NCBI RefSeq assembly: GCF_023634065.1
Contig: NZ_JALKCV010000010.1
Coordinates: forward strand, 62,001 to 126,000
Source of the DNA: Microbulbifer litoralis
GTDB lineage: Bacteria > Pseudomonadota > Gammaproteobacteria > Pseudomonadales > Cellvibrionaceae
DNA: 64,000 nucleotides
Direction: 5' to 3'
Made by a program: the position numbers and the translations under genes. A model generated the notes under the pieces. That model made no database searches, was not told the DNA's origin, and was given only the letters and a program-made list of their open reading frames with translations. Shown piece after piece: positions 52,991 to 62,613 of this stretch. Positions within the stretch are counted from its first letter, which is position 1, and the number at the start of each line of letters is the position of its first letter.

Positions 52991-55429
52991 TTATTCCAGT
53001 TCCATCACCACCCGGAAGCCCACCTCCCGCGACATGCTGCTCTCGTTGAGTCCCGCCCGGTAGTCGGAGCGGACCATTTCGAGCGGGTCGCGCATGGAGC
53101 CGCCGCGTATGACCCGCTGCTCGCAGTTGGCGACCCGTGGCGGGCGTCCGTCGCTGCGGCTGTTGCTGTAGTCGCCCTGGTAGCAGTCCTGCACCCACTC
53201 GGCGACATTGCCGGCGGTGTCGTGCAGGCCGAAGGGATTGGCCTGGAAGTGGCCCACGGGGGCCGTGGTGGCGGTGAAAAAGCCGGTGAATTCGCTGGCG
53301 CAGCCGCGGCGGCAGTTGGCGCGGCCGCGGGATTCGCGCTCGCCCCACCAGAAAGGTTTCGGGACGCCACCGCGCGCCGCGTACTCCCACTCGGCCTCGC
53401 TGGCCAGGCGGTATTTCCTGCCGGTCTGCCGCGACAGCCACTGCGCGTAGTCACGGGCGTCGCGCCAGCTGACGTTGATCACCGGGCGCTTGTCGCGGCC
53501 CCAGCCGGAATCGCCGGGCAGGGCGCTGCCGGTGGCATCCACGTAGCGGTCGTACTCGCCGAAGGTGATCTCGTGGGTGGAAATGGCAAAGGTCCGCCCG
53601 ATTTTCACGCGGTGCGCGGGGCTGCTGGCCGGGTACTGGTCGTTGCCCATGCGGTAGCTGCCGGCGCGCACCACCGTCATTTCCGGGCCCTCGCCGCCGT
53701 TCGTGAGCGGCGAGCGGAGTGTCTTGCCGTGATACCAGGCGCGCTCGAGCCTCACCGGCACGGTGAGATCGCTGTCATCGATTTCGATCCAGCGGCGCAC
53801 TGTGGTGTAGCCGGGCTTGCTGACTTCCAGGTCGTATTCGCCGGCTTCCAGCTCGATGCCCGGCTGGTAGCGGGGCACGATATTCATGATGCGCACGCGG
53901 GCGTCGTCCGGGCGGGGGCGCACGTCGAGGCTGAATGTCGCCGGGGGCTGTGCCACAGCGGGCTCGGCGGCGGGCGCTGTCGCCGGGACTTCGTCGCCGG
54001 TCTCCGCCTGCATTGCGGCGTCCTGTTGCCCGTCTGCCGGGGATTGCGCGGCAGGCACCTGGAGGGTGGGTTCGTCTTCCGCGCCCGCGGGTGTCCCGTC
54101 GACCGCTGCGGGGGGCGTCGCCACCGGCAGCGGGTCTCGGGGCGTGTCTTCGGCGGGGGAGATTGCCGCGGTGCGCTGCGTAACCGGCTCGTTCTCCGCG
54201 GCTGCCGGCGCGTCGACTGCATCGCCGTCCGGCAACAGCAGCTGCGCGGTAAAGCGGCTGGCGCTATCGAGGGATTCGGAACCGGATTGCCAATGCAGTG
54301 TGTAGGTGATCAGGCTGAACAGCATCCAGGCGAACAGTACCGAGCTGCTCACCAGGCTGCCGAACAGCCATTGGCGTCGCTTGCGCTGCGGTGCCTGCTG
54401 GATCACCTGGTGGATGCGCATGATCGTGGCCTGCTCGGCGCGCGGGTGATTTTCGTTCAGCGGCTTGTCGCGCAGGCGCGCCCAGGCGGTGGCGATTTTG
54501 TCGCTGACCGTGCCGTACAGGGTCATCAGCAGTGCGCGCATCAGGCTGGAAACGCGCACCGAGGTATTGTTCAACTGGGTGGACTGCGCCGTGGGCTTGC
54601 CGGCCAGCGCGGCGATCAACTGGTCGATGGCATCCACCACGTCCAGGCCGCGCTGGAAGCGCTGGTCCGGATCCTTGGCCAGGAAGTGGTCGATCAGGTT
54701 CTGGTATAGCGAGTGCCGGGCCGGCAGCCGCGGGATGGGATCGGTCAGGTGCTTGATGGCGATGGCCACTGCCTCGTCCGCCTGGAAGGGCACGGCACTG
54801 GTGATCATTTCGTAGAAGACCACACCCAGGCTGTAGAGGTCGGCGCGGCCATCGATCGCGGCGCCGCGGGCCTGTTCCGGGCTCATGTAATGGGGCGTGC
54901 CCACCACCATGCCGGTGTTGGTCATGCGTGTGGTACGGGCCACCGCGCGGGCGACACCGAAGTCCGTCAGCACGGCCGAGCCGTCTTCGCGGAAGAGGAT
55001 GTTTTCCGGTTTCAGGTCCCGGTGCACATAGCCTTTGCCGTGGGCGTGATCCAGGGCCAGGGCGATTTCGCGGGTGACATTCAGCGCGTCCAGGGGCTCG
55101 ATGGTGCCCTTCGCCAGGCGGTCGGAGACGGAGCCGCCGGGCATATAGTCCATGGCGATATAGTTCAGGCTGCGGTAGCGGCCGATATCGTGGATGCCGA
55201 CGATATTGGGGTGCGACAGCTGGCCGACGATATTGGCCTCGCGCTGGAACCGTTCGCTGAAGATGGGGTCGGCATTCAGTACCGGCGACATCACCTTGAG
55301 GGCCACCTGGCGACCGACGCTGCGCTGGATTGCCAGGTAGACGGTGGACATGCCGCCCTGGTTGATTTTCTTGAGAATCCGATAGCCGGGAATTTCCAGC
55401 GATGTGCTGCCGGTGCTGACGACTTCCAT
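52991..55429 (-). CDS. Ser/Thr protein kinase with PEGA and formylglycine-enzyme-like domains
   Basis: The 812-residue receptor-like kinase has a cytoplasmic Hanks kinase domain (about 12-275): glycine loop INQGGMSTVYLA, VALKVM, YVHRDLKPENILF, LTDFGVARA and GTPHYMSPEQARG. A membrane segment lies near 345-367. A Pro/Ala-rich linker, a PEGA-like beta domain (about 496-560, EAGEYDLEVSKPGYTTVRRW) and a C-terminal SUMF1/FGE-like domain (about 583-812, MTVVRAGSYRMGND ... ARDYAQWLSRQTGRKYRLASEAEWEYAARGG ... VIRGGSMRDP) follow outside. All kinase catalytic residues are intact. The start MEVVST at 55429 follows GGAAGCG. The PP2C gene is 16 bp upstream. Confidence 0.92.
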   Translation of the reverse strand: MEVVSTGSTSLEIPGYRILKKINQGGMSTVYLAIQRSVGRQVALKVMSPVLNADPIFSERFQREANIVGQLSHPNIVGIHDIGRYRSLNYIAMDYMPGGSVSDRLAKGTIEPLDALNVTREIALALDHAHGKGYVHRDLKPENILFREDGSAVLTDFGVARAVARTTRMTNTGMVVGTPHYMSPEQARGAAIDGRADLYSLGVVFYEMITSAVPFQADEAVAIAIKHLTDPIPRLPARHSLYQNLIDHFLAKDPDQRFQRGLDVVDAIDQLIAALAGKPTAQSTQLNNTSVRVSSLMRALLMTLYGTVSDKIATAWARLRDKPLNENHPRAEQATIMRIHQVIQQAPQRKRRQWLFGSLVSSSVLFAWMLFSLITYTLHWQSGSESLDSASRFTAQLLLPDGDAVDAPAAAENEPVTQRTAAISPAEDTPRDPLPVATPPAAVDGTPAGAEDEPTLQVPAAQSPADGQQDAAMQAETGDEVPATAPAAEPAVAQPPATFSLDVRPRPDDARVRIMNIVPRYQPGIELEAGEYDLEVSKPGYTTVRRWIEIDDSDLTVPVRLERAWYHGKTLRSPLTNGGEGPEMTVVRAGSYRMGNDQYPASSPAHRVKIGRTFAISTHEITFGEYDRYVDATGSALPGDSGWGRDKRPVINVSWRDARDYAQWLSRQTGRKYRLASEAEWEYAARGGVPKPFWWGERESRGRANCRRGCASEFTGFFTATTAPVGHFQANPFGLHDTAGNVAEWVQDCYQGDYSNSRSDGRPPRVANCEQRVIRGGSMRDPLEMVRSDYRAGLNESSMSREVGFRVVMELE

Positions 55430-55445
55430 CAAACGCTTCCTCGAA

Positions 55446-56369
55446 TCAGATAATGCCGAACAGCCAGGCGGCCAGCACGGCGCCGGCGCCGAGTGCACAG
55501 GCCGCGACTGCCAGTGTGCCCCGGGAACCCAAACCAAGCGCTGAAGCGTGTAGCGCTTTGCCTGTGCGCGAAGTCCACTTTTGCACACTCGTCGGCGCCG
55601 GATCCGGTGCGTCGATCACCTGCACGGTAATATTGTCCTTGCCGCCGGCGTCCAGGGCCGCGGCCACCAGCAGGTCGGCGGCGCGCCGGTTGTCGCTGTT
55701 CCCGGCCAGGATGGCGGAGATCTGTTCCGACTCCACCTCGGCACTGAGGCCGTCGCTGCACAGCAGCAGCCTCTGCCCCGCGTGCCAGGGGGAGGAGACG
55801 CGATCGATGTCCAGGCGGGGATTGGTACTGCCGCCGATACAGCGGGTGATGACATGGCGGTTGGGGTGGCTGGCGGCTTCGGTGGAATTGATCGCGCCGG
55901 AATCGACCAGCATCTGCACATAGGAGTGGTCGTTGGTGAGCTGCTTGAGGCGGCCGTGCCCGGCGCCCGGAGACCAGAGATAGGCGCGGCTGTCACCGAC
56001 CCAGTAAATATGAAAGTAGGCGCCGTCCTCGGCCACCACCACCGCCGTGGACCCCATATTGGCAGTGCTCTGCTCGTCGCCCAGCAGCAGCGCATGGGCG
56101 CGCTGCAGGGCCCGCTCGTAGTGGCGGTCTGTCGCCGCCGAACGCTGGATTTCCTCGACGACTGTCTTGCTGGCGATCTCGCCGGCCTGGTGTCCGCCGA
56201 GGCCGTCGGCCACCACCCAGATGCCGCGCTGCTCGTCGGCCCAGTAGGCATCTTCGTTCTGTTCGCGTTTGTAGCCTGGATGTGTGGCTCCGGCGCTGCG
56301 CCGGGGGCCACTGGTGCGCTGGACTGTCCCGCTGTGCCGCGATTCCTCGCGTACTTTGGCTTCACTCAC
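55446..56369 (-). CDS. PP2C-family Ser/Thr phosphatase with C-terminal membrane anchor
   Basis: The 307-residue phosphatase has the metal-binding motifs of PP2C: REQNEDAYWADE, VVADGLGGHQAGE, YWVGDSRAYLW, LLLCSDGLSAEVE and GGKDNITVQVI. The C-terminal LAVAACALGAGAVLAAWLFGII is a membrane anchor. It likely reverses phosphorylation by the adjacent kinase. The GTG at 56369 (VSEAKVREE) is preferred; the frame to 56555 adds an Arg/Pro-rich leader without signal features. Between this start and the divergent FHA gene lie 312 bp, including a perfect ATGCCC-GGG-GGGCAT inverted repeat at 56519-56533 of possible regulatory use. Confidence 0.9.
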   Translation of the reverse strand: MSEAKVREESRHSGTVQRTSGPRRSAGATHPGYKREQNEDAYWADEQRGIWVVADGLGGHQAGEIASKTVVEEIQRSAATDRHYERALQRAHALLLGDEQSTANMGSTAVVVAEDGAYFHIYWVGDSRAYLWSPGAGHGRLKQLTNDHSYVQMLVDSGAINSTEAASHPNRHVITRCIGGSTNPRLDIDRVSSPWHAGQRLLLCSDGLSAEVESEQISAILAGNSDNRRAADLLVAAALDAGGKDNITVQVIDAPDPAPTSVQKWTSRTGKALHASALGLGSRGTLAVAACALGAGAVLAAWLFGII

Positions 56370-56681
56370 TGGCGTGCAACTACCTGTCTTATTCTGATTT
56401 GTCCGGCGGCGCCCCGCTCCCCGGTGTGCGGGTGGTGCGGGCGAGGACCGGATGTTCCGTCCCTGAGGGGGCAGTAGCGCCGCGGCTGCCGACTGACTCT
56501 GGCGCACAGCGCATACTAATGCCCGGGGGGCATTGTAAGCTGCAAACCGAATCACACGCTAACGAAAATCCCCGTGATAAACTCGGGCCAACTCTGGAAG
56601 GGGGCGAAGTCGCCGCCCATCGATGGCGAGTAGTCGCAGACTGTGTGCGGCTGCCGACCCGGTTTAAAGGAAACAGAAGCC

Positions 56682-57551
56682 ATGCTCAAACTCTGCGATC
56701 CCAAGGATGCCAGTCATAGTGTGTGGTTGGTAGCGCCAAAAGTGACAATCGGGCGCGCCGGCAATTGCGATTTAACCATTTCCGACGAATCCATTGCCAA
56801 GGTCCACGCCGAGGTGGTGGTGTCGGGAGACAGGCTGACGGTCCACAACCTGGCGGGGGCCGGCCAGTTGGAGGTCAACGGCAGGGCGGTGGAAGACAGC
56901 TGTCCGCTGCAGGTCAACGACAAACTCAAGATCGGCGGTCGCACCCTGGCGGTGCTGGATCCCAAGGTGACGAAACTGAAGTCGGTGGGTTCCGGCAACG
57001 GGGTTTCCTGGGCCCTGCGGGCCAATCACCCGGCCATTGCCGGGCGGGTTTTCCCGGTGCGGGACAGCAGTGTGGTGGGGCGCTCGGATGAATGCGACAT
57101 CACTTTTTCCCTGTCCCACCTGTCCCGTCGCCACGCGCGGCTGGAAGTGCGCGACGGGCTGCTGTTCGTGTTCGACCTGGGCTCTTCCAACGGCACCTAC
57201 CTGAACAACCGGCGGGTGGTGGAAACCCGTGTGCGGCGGGGGGACGAGCTGCGCTTTGATACGCTGAGCTTCAGCGTGGTGGGGCCGGCGGACGACCGAA
57301 ACCAGACCACGGTGCGCCCGGCGGTATCGCTGGCCCAGGCCCGTTCCGCCACCGATCACCAGGATGCGGCGCGGGCGGAGGAGCGGCCGCAGCCGGTCTC
57401 CACCTCCGAGCTGACCCGGGAGCGCCGCCGCTATGAAGGCGACTCGGCGCTCGCCGACGGCGGCAGCAGTGCCTGGATCTGGATGGGCGGGCTGCTATTG
57501 GCCGGGGGCGGCCTCGCGTTTTTCTGGGCGCGCAGCCAGGGGCTGGTCTGA
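56682..57551 (+). CDS. Twin-FHA-domain membrane protein
   Basis: The 289-residue protein has two forkhead-associated domains, which bind phosphothreonine. The first is about residues 15-90 (KVTIGRAGNCDLTISDESIAKVHAEV). The second is about residues 115-195 and better conserved (VVGRSDECDITFSLSHLSRRHARLE, DLGSSNGTYLNNRRV). A charged linker leads to a C-terminal membrane segment (AWIWMGGLLLAGGGLAFFWA). It is the natural reader of phosphorylation by the divergent kinase. ATG 56682 follows AAAGGAAACAGAAGCC. The gene ends one base before the next start. Confidence 0.9.
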   Translation: MLKLCDPKDASHSVWLVAPKVTIGRAGNCDLTISDESIAKVHAEVVVSGDRLTVHNLAGAGQLEVNGRAVEDSCPLQVNDKLKIGGRTLAVLDPKVTKLKSVGSGNGVSWALRANHPAIAGRVFPVRDSSVVGRSDECDITFSLSHLSRRHARLEVRDGLLFVFDLGSSNGTYLNNRRVVETRVRRGDELRFDTLSFSVVGPADDRNQTTVRPAVSLAQARSATDHQDAARAEERPQPVSTSELTRERRRYEGDSALADGGSSAWIWMGGLLLAGGGLAFFWARSQGLV

Positions 57552-57552
57552 C

Positions 57553-57798
57553 TTGGGGGAACTGATTCTTTACACCACCCTCGGCTGCAGCCTGTGTGAA
57601 AAGGCCAAGCCGGAAATATGGCCGGTGCTCGAGTCTCGCGGGTTGCGCCTGCGGGAAGTGGATATCGCCGGCGACGCCGACCTCGAGGCGCGTTTTGGTA
57701 TGCGGATCCCGGTCGTGGGGCTCGGCGACCCGGACGATGTCTGCGCCTGGCCCTTCGACCGGGACCAGCTCGCCGACTGGCTCAGCCGGCGGTTGTGA
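57553..57798 (+). CDS. Glutaredoxin-like small protein (CxxC)
   Basis: The 81-residue product has a thioredoxin fold with active site LYTTLGCSLCEKAKPEI near residues 5-22 and the cis-Pro in FGMRIPVVGLG. This matches the short glutaredoxin-like DUF836 family, which may reduce disulfides in the cytoplasm. The TTG at 57553 starts one base after the FHA stop, so the two genes are coupled. The frame extending upstream to 57433 overlaps the FHA gene in another frame and was rejected. The start codon is weakly supported. Confidence 0.75.
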   Translation: MGELILYTTLGCSLCEKAKPEIWPVLESRGLRLREVDIAGDADLEARFGMRIPVVGLGDPDDVCAWPFDRDQLADWLSRRL

Positions 57799-57853
57799 TC
57801 GCGGGCCGCCCGGCCGTCTCTGCCTCCCTTTCGATACTTTTTTTGATCCTTTC

Positions 57854-59836
57854 TCAGAGCTTTGCCGCCGCTTCATTCTCGCGCAGCAGCGACAGTTCGG
57901 TGCCGCTGCGATAGGCGTAGATCACGGTGTACGCCAGTACATTCTGCACGTAGCGGCGCGTCTCGCTGTAGGGGATTGTCTCTATCCAGATATCATAGGG
58001 CAGCTGGTTGGCGGTTTCCTCCAGCCAGCGGGCGACCCGGGTGGGGCCGGCGTTATAGGCCGCCGCGGCCAGGAAGCGGTTGTTGTCGAAGCGGTTCAGC
58101 AGGGTGTTCAGGTAGAAGCTGCCCAGTGCGATATTGGTGCTGGGGCTCAATAGGTCCCAGCTGCGCCGGTAGCGCACCCCGGCCCGGCGCGCCGTGGCGC
58201 GCGCGGTCGACGGCAGCAGCTGCATCAGCCCCAGCGCACCGGCGCGGGATTTGGCATCGTGGCTGAAGTGGCTCTCCTGGCGTGCCACCGCGTAGATCAG
58301 GTAGGGGTCCAGCGCGGTCTTGCCGCCCATTTCCCTGCTGACCCTGTCGACGATATCGGAGAAGGCCAGCGGGAAGCGCAGCTCAAGGTCGTCCAGGTAG
58401 TCCGCCGCCAGCACTGACTGGATCGACTTGTGGTACCAGCCCCAGGCGCTGGCCACCTTGCCGGCGGTGAGCAGCTCACCGTGCGACATGCCCTCGGTGG
58501 CGTAATGCCACTCGCGGCGGGCGTGGTAGAACTCGCCGATCGCCTGCAGCTCCCGCGCCCGTTGCATCGCCGGCCTGGCGGCCATCTCTTTGACCTGGCT
58601 GGGGGTGACCGGCGCCGGCCGGTCGACAAAGCTGTAGTTCTGGCCCAGGGTGTCGGCGGCCAGGAAACCGTAATAGCTGCGTTCCTCCGCGGCCTTCCGG
58701 TAGAGCTGCACGGCCACATCGGCGCGACCCTTGCCGTAGAGTTCCTCGATGGTGCGGGCCTTCCAGTAGAGCCAGCGATCCCGCTGCTGCTCCTCTTCCG
58801 GCAGGCGGTCGATCCAGAATTCCACCTGCGCCCAGTCCATCTGGCGCAGCGCCTGGCGCGCCAGCCAGTCGATGGTGCGCTGGTCGGAAAAATTTTCCTG
58901 CTCGATCAGTCGCCTGACCCCGGCCAGGTCGTCGTCGCGGGCCAGCTGCAGCGCCAGTTCGCGCAGGATGCCGTCGCGATCGGCGTCGTCGAACAGGTAG
59001 CTGGCCTGGTAGCGCCGCCAGGCGTGTTCCGCAACTGCCGGATCGTCGCGGGTCAGGCGGTGCAGCCCGTGCAGGACGATGGCGCGGTACTCCCGCTCGG
59101 CAGCGGGGGGCTTGTCGCCGATAAAGCGCTTGTAGTCCAGCAGTTGTTCCGGGTCGCTGTGTACGGAGCGCAGCAGCCGGGCCAGGTCCGCCTGGTCGCC
59201 GCCCATCTTGCCGGCGATGTATTCGGCCAGGTCCAGATGGCCATTTTCCACGGCCAGACGGTGCCGCTCCCACGCCAGTGTCGCCGTCAGGCGGCCGTCT
59301 TTCATCCAGCGGGCAAAGACCGGGTCGCACTCCTCGGTCTGGGAGTAGCCCACCATCCACAGATCCTCGACCAGCTTGTAGGCCGCCTCCTTGTCCCCGT
59401 GGCGGGAGAGGGCGTCGGCGTAGTAACAGCGCAGCGAGGTGCGCACGATCTTGTCCGGGTCGTAGTACTTGAGGTAGGCGCGGAAGCGCCGCTGGCTGCC
59501 CAGCTCGCGCAGTATCCGCACGCGCATCCAGTCGCCGATCGCGGTGCCGCGATAGTTGTCCAGGAAACGGTCGATTTCATCGTAGGGCAGGCTGGAAATC
59601 TTTTTGCTGATGGCCCAGTAATCGATATAGGGCAGCAGCGGGTAATCCTTCAGCTCCCGCTTGATTTTCGCCAGCTCCGCGGTATCCCGGTGGGCGATGG
59701 CCAGGCGGGCATCCTGCAGCCGCTCGCGTTGCGCGACGGCCTCCTCCGCGGAGGACTCGGCTGCGGCGGCCGGCGTGGATGCCACGGCCACCAGGACTGA
59801 AACAAGGAACGCGATTCCCTTTGCGTCAATCGACAT
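57854..59836 (-). CDS. slt: Soluble lytic murein transglycosylase (Slt70-like)
   Basis: The 660-residue periplasmic enzyme cleaves peptidoglycan glycan strands to 1,6-anhydro products. It has a signal peptide (GIAFLVSVLVAVASTPAAAA), a long superhelical U-domain of alpha repeats, and a C-terminal SLT domain. The catalytic Glu is in YAVARQESHFSHDAKSRAGALGLMQLLPSTA near residue 535, and AAAYNAGPTRVARWL is near 605. Length and layout equal E. coli Slt (645). ATG 59836 gives the best signal peptide; GTG 59845 is an alternative. It is convergent with the glutaredoxin-like gene. Confidence 0.94.
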   Translation of the reverse strand: MSIDAKGIAFLVSVLVAVASTPAAAAESSAEEAVAQRERLQDARLAIAHRDTAELAKIKRELKDYPLLPYIDYWAISKKISSLPYDEIDRFLDNYRGTAIGDWMRVRILRELGSQRRFRAYLKYYDPDKIVRTSLRCYYADALSRHGDKEAAYKLVEDLWMVGYSQTEECDPVFARWMKDGRLTATLAWERHRLAVENGHLDLAEYIAGKMGGDQADLARLLRSVHSDPEQLLDYKRFIGDKPPAAEREYRAIVLHGLHRLTRDDPAVAEHAWRRYQASYLFDDADRDGILRELALQLARDDDLAGVRRLIEQENFSDQRTIDWLARQALRQMDWAQVEFWIDRLPEEEQQRDRWLYWKARTIEELYGKGRADVAVQLYRKAAEERSYYGFLAADTLGQNYSFVDRPAPVTPSQVKEMAARPAMQRARELQAIGEFYHARREWHYATEGMSHGELLTAGKVASAWGWYHKSIQSVLAADYLDDLELRFPLAFSDIVDRVSREMGGKTALDPYLIYAVARQESHFSHDAKSRAGALGLMQLLPSTARATARRAGVRYRRSWDLLSPSTNIALGSFYLNTLLNRFDNNRFLAAAAYNAGPTRVARWLEETANQLPYDIWIETIPYSETRRYVQNVLAYTVIYAYRSGTELSLLRENEAAAKL

Positions 59837-60053
59837 TGCGAACACCCGATTGAAATTGCGCACCTGCAAATTTATCAAAACAGGGCGATGAATAATGCGT
59901 AAAATATCCGTTTTCCGGTGTGGAATCCGGCACTGAATACAGGTGTTGGAGTCCACAGCCCGGCCGCTGGTTCATTCTTTATCACCGCTGCGGCGGTGCC
60001 TTTGAGTGCCCGGCGGGCTCCCATTTATTGTAGTTGTTTCACGGAATCGGTTT

Positions 60054-61910
60054 ATGTTGCTTCAGTTGGACGGTGTCAGCCTGCGTTACGGAACCCAGGT
60101 ACTGGCGGAAGAGGTCAGCGCCAAGGTCGCGCGCGGCGACCGCATCTGTCTGGTGGGGCGCAACGGTGAGGGAAAATCCAGTCTGTTGCGCCTGATTGCC
60201 GGGGAGATCGATGCAGATGGTGGCGAGGTTGTGCGCGCCAATAACCTGGTGCTGGCGAGCCTGGACCAGGAATTGCCGTCGGGTTGCCGCGACAGTGTCT
60301 ACCGCTTCGTCGCCGGCGGTCTCGGCGACGTGGGCCTGTGGCTGGCCGACTACCGCGATGAGCCGGTTGCCGACCTGCAGGCGCGTATCGAATCCGCACA
60401 CGGTTGGGACCTGATGCCGCGCATCGATGCGGTACTGGATCGCCTGGGCCTGAACGCAGGGGACTGGGTCGCGGACCTGTCCGGTGGCTGGCAGCGTCGC
60501 GCGGCGCTGGCGCGGGCACTGGTGATCGAGCCCGACCTGTTGATTCTCGACGAGCCCACCAACCACCTGGATATCGCCGCGGTGGAATGGCTGGAGAGTT
60601 TCCTCGCCAGTTACCGTGGCGCCCTGCTTTTCGTGACCCACGACCGCGCCCTGGCGCAGCGGCTGGCCACCAGTGTCTGGGACCTGGACCGCGGGCGGCT
60701 GACGGTATTCGAAACGGGTTTCAATCGCTACCAGGCCGACAAGGAAAAACTGCTGGAGGAGGAGGCCAGGAACGAGGCCCTGTTCGACAAGAAGCTGGCG
60801 CAGGAGGAGGCCTGGATTCGGCAGGGGATCAAGGCGCGGCGCACGCGCAACGAGGGGCGGGTGCGGTCGCTGCAGGCGCTGCGACGCCAGCGGGAGGCGC
60901 GCCGCGATCGCCAGGGCAGGGCGAAGCTGTCACTCGACGCCGGCGAGATGTCGGGCAAGCTGGTGGCGGAACTGGACGATGTCTCCTTCGCCTACCCCGG
61001 GGAGGCGCCCCTGATCCGCGATCTGTCATTCACCCTGATGCGCGGCGACAGGGTGGGCCTGATCGGCCCCAACGGCGCCGGCAAGAGTACCCTGATCCGC
61101 CTGTTGCTGGGTGAACTGCAGCCGGACGGCGGGAAGGTGCGCCTGGGTACCAAACAGCAGGTGGCCTACTTCGACCAGCGTCGCGACCAGCTGGATCCGG
61201 AGCAGACGGTGCTCGACAATATCGCCGGTGGGCGCGAGTCGATCACGGTCGGCGGCAAGAGCCGCCACGCCATGTCCTACCTGGCGGACTTTCTGTTCAG
61301 CGGCGTCAAGGCGCGCACCCGGGTGGAGGCGCTCAGCGGCGGTGAGCGCAACCGCGCGCTGCTGGCCAAGCTGTTCAGCCAACCGGCGAATATCCTGGTG
61401 CTCGACGAGCCCACCAACGACCTGGATGTGGAAACCCTCGAGCTGCTGGAGCAGCTGTTGCTGGATTTTCCCGGCACGGTGCTGCTGGTGAGCCACGACC
61501 GCGCCTTTCTCGACAATGTGGTGGATTCCTGCCTGGCGTTTGAAGGTGAGGGCGTGGTGCGCGAGTACGTGGGCGGCTACGCGGATTTCCTGCGCCAGGG
61601 AGGCAGCTTCGCGACGGCCGGGGACAGGGCGGCAGAGAAAGCGCAAAAACCGAAGGAAAAGCCGGCCCCAGCGCCGCAACCGCCACAGAAAAAGAAAAAA
61701 CTCAGTTACAAGCTGCAGCGCGAACTGGACAGCCTGCCGGCGCTGATCGAACAGCTGGAGGAGGAGATCGGCGAACTGGAAACGGCCACGGCGCAGCCGG
61801 ATTTCTACCAGCAGGAACAGGCGTTGGTGGAGGAAAAGTTGAAGTTGCTGGCGGACAGACAGGCGCAGCTGGAGGCCGCGTTCGAGCGCTGGGCAGAACT
61901 GGATCAGTGA
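60054..61910 (+). CDS. uup: ABC-F family ATPase (Uup-like)
   Basis: The 618-residue soluble ATPase has two ABC domains. The first has Walker A GRNGEGKSS near residue 37, signature DLSGGWQRR and LLILDEPTNHLD. The second has GPNGAGKST near 341, signature ALSGGERNR and ILVLDEPTNDLD. The linker between them is Arg/Lys-rich and the C-terminal region is a coiled coil (YKLQRELDSLPALIEQLEEEIGELE), the Uup feature that binds branched DNA or ribosomes. No membrane segments are present, as expected for ABC-F. ATG 60054 (MLLQLDGVSLRYG) is the family start; upstream residues in the longer frame are not. Confidence 0.92.
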   Translation: MLLQLDGVSLRYGTQVLAEEVSAKVARGDRICLVGRNGEGKSSLLRLIAGEIDADGGEVVRANNLVLASLDQELPSGCRDSVYRFVAGGLGDVGLWLADYRDEPVADLQARIESAHGWDLMPRIDAVLDRLGLNAGDWVADLSGGWQRRAALARALVIEPDLLILDEPTNHLDIAAVEWLESFLASYRGALLFVTHDRALAQRLATSVWDLDRGRLTVFETGFNRYQADKEKLLEEEARNEALFDKKLAQEEAWIRQGIKARRTRNEGRVRSLQALRRQREARRDRQGRAKLSLDAGEMSGKLVAELDDVSFAYPGEAPLIRDLSFTLMRGDRVGLIGPNGAGKSTLIRLLLGELQPDGGKVRLGTKQQVAYFDQRRDQLDPEQTVLDNIAGGRESITVGGKSRHAMSYLADFLFSGVKARTRVEALSGGERNRALLAKLFSQPANILVLDEPTNDLDVETLELLEQLLLDFPGTVLLVSHDRAFLDNVVDSCLAFEGEGVVREYVGGYADFLRQGGSFATAGDRAAEKAQKPKEKPAPAPQPPQKKKKLSYKLQRELDSLPALIEQLEEEIGELETATAQPDFYQQEQALVEEKLKLLADRQAQLEAAFERWAELDQ

Positions 61911-61963
61911 CCGAATGCGGAAATCGGGGACCGGGGAAGCCGCTCCCCGATCCCGCGGTCCGC

Positions 61964-62407
61964 TTATTGATCGTCCGCAGTGACCCGCACTGCCAGCACG
62001 TCACAACCGGCGCCGTGCAATACGCCGTTGGCGGTGGAGCCCAGCAGCAGGGCCAGGCCGTGGCGGCCGTGGCTGCCGATGACAATCAGGTCGCTCTCCT
62101 GTTCCTCTGCCAGGCGGTGCAGTTCGGTGGCCGGCTGGCCCAGCACGACGTGTTGTCGCTCCGCGGGTATATCCAGCTTGCCTGCACATTTGGCCAGCTG
62201 TTCCTGCGCCTGGGTCTGCAACTGTTCCTGGACTTCCGACAGGTCCATGGGAATGTCGCCGCCATAGGCAAAGGTCAGCGGTTCGATGATATGGGCCAGG
62301 CTGATCTCGGCGCCAAATGCCTTGCCGAGCTCCCCGGCTCTCTGCACTACCTGTTCCGTGTCCTCGGACAGGTCCAGGCCCACGAGTATGCGTTTGTAGC
62401 TGGCCAT
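61964..62407 (-). CDS. uspA: Universal stress protein A family
   Basis: The 147-residue protein has the UspA fold: MASYKRILVGLDLSEDTEQVVQ at the N-terminus and the nucleotide-binding loop VIGSHGRHGLALLLGSTANGVLHGA (G-2x-G-9x-G-S/T type) near residues 110-135. Such proteins bind ATP or AMP-like ligands and accumulate under stress. A strong AAGGAGCG ribosome binding site precedes the ATG. It is convergent with the ABC-F gene and divergent from the next gene. Confidence 0.92.
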   Translation of the reverse strand: MASYKRILVGLDLSEDTEQVVQRAGELGKAFGAEISLAHIIEPLTFAYGGDIPMDLSEVQEQLQTQAQEQLAKCAGKLDIPAERQHVVLGQPATELHRLAEEQESDLIVIGSHGRHGLALLLGSTANGVLHGAGCDVLAVRVTADDQ

Positions 62408-62613
62408 AAGCTTTCGCTCCTTTGAATCGGCTCCGAAGAATCAGCTTCGGGAATCCGCTGTCGGAATCGGTTCCGGGTCGATCGGTTTTCGCGCCTGTAC
62501 CGCCTTTGCGCCCGATCGCCGTTGCAAAAAGTCTACTTTAAAAAAAACCGGTTGACACAAGTGGCGCGCCCAACCGCAAAATGGGCGCCATTTCCCTCTG
62601 ACAAGGAGCGTTT

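Noticed and set aside
52991..53680. The FGE-like domain as a sulfatase-activating enzyme
   Set aside because: It is fused to a kinase and PEGA domain and exported, and no sulfatase gene is nearby. Such domains on kinases are usually binding modules.
52991..57551. A type VI secretion locus
   Set aside because: Only the phospho-signalling genes are present; no tssB/C, hcp, vgrG or clpV-like genes occur in the window.
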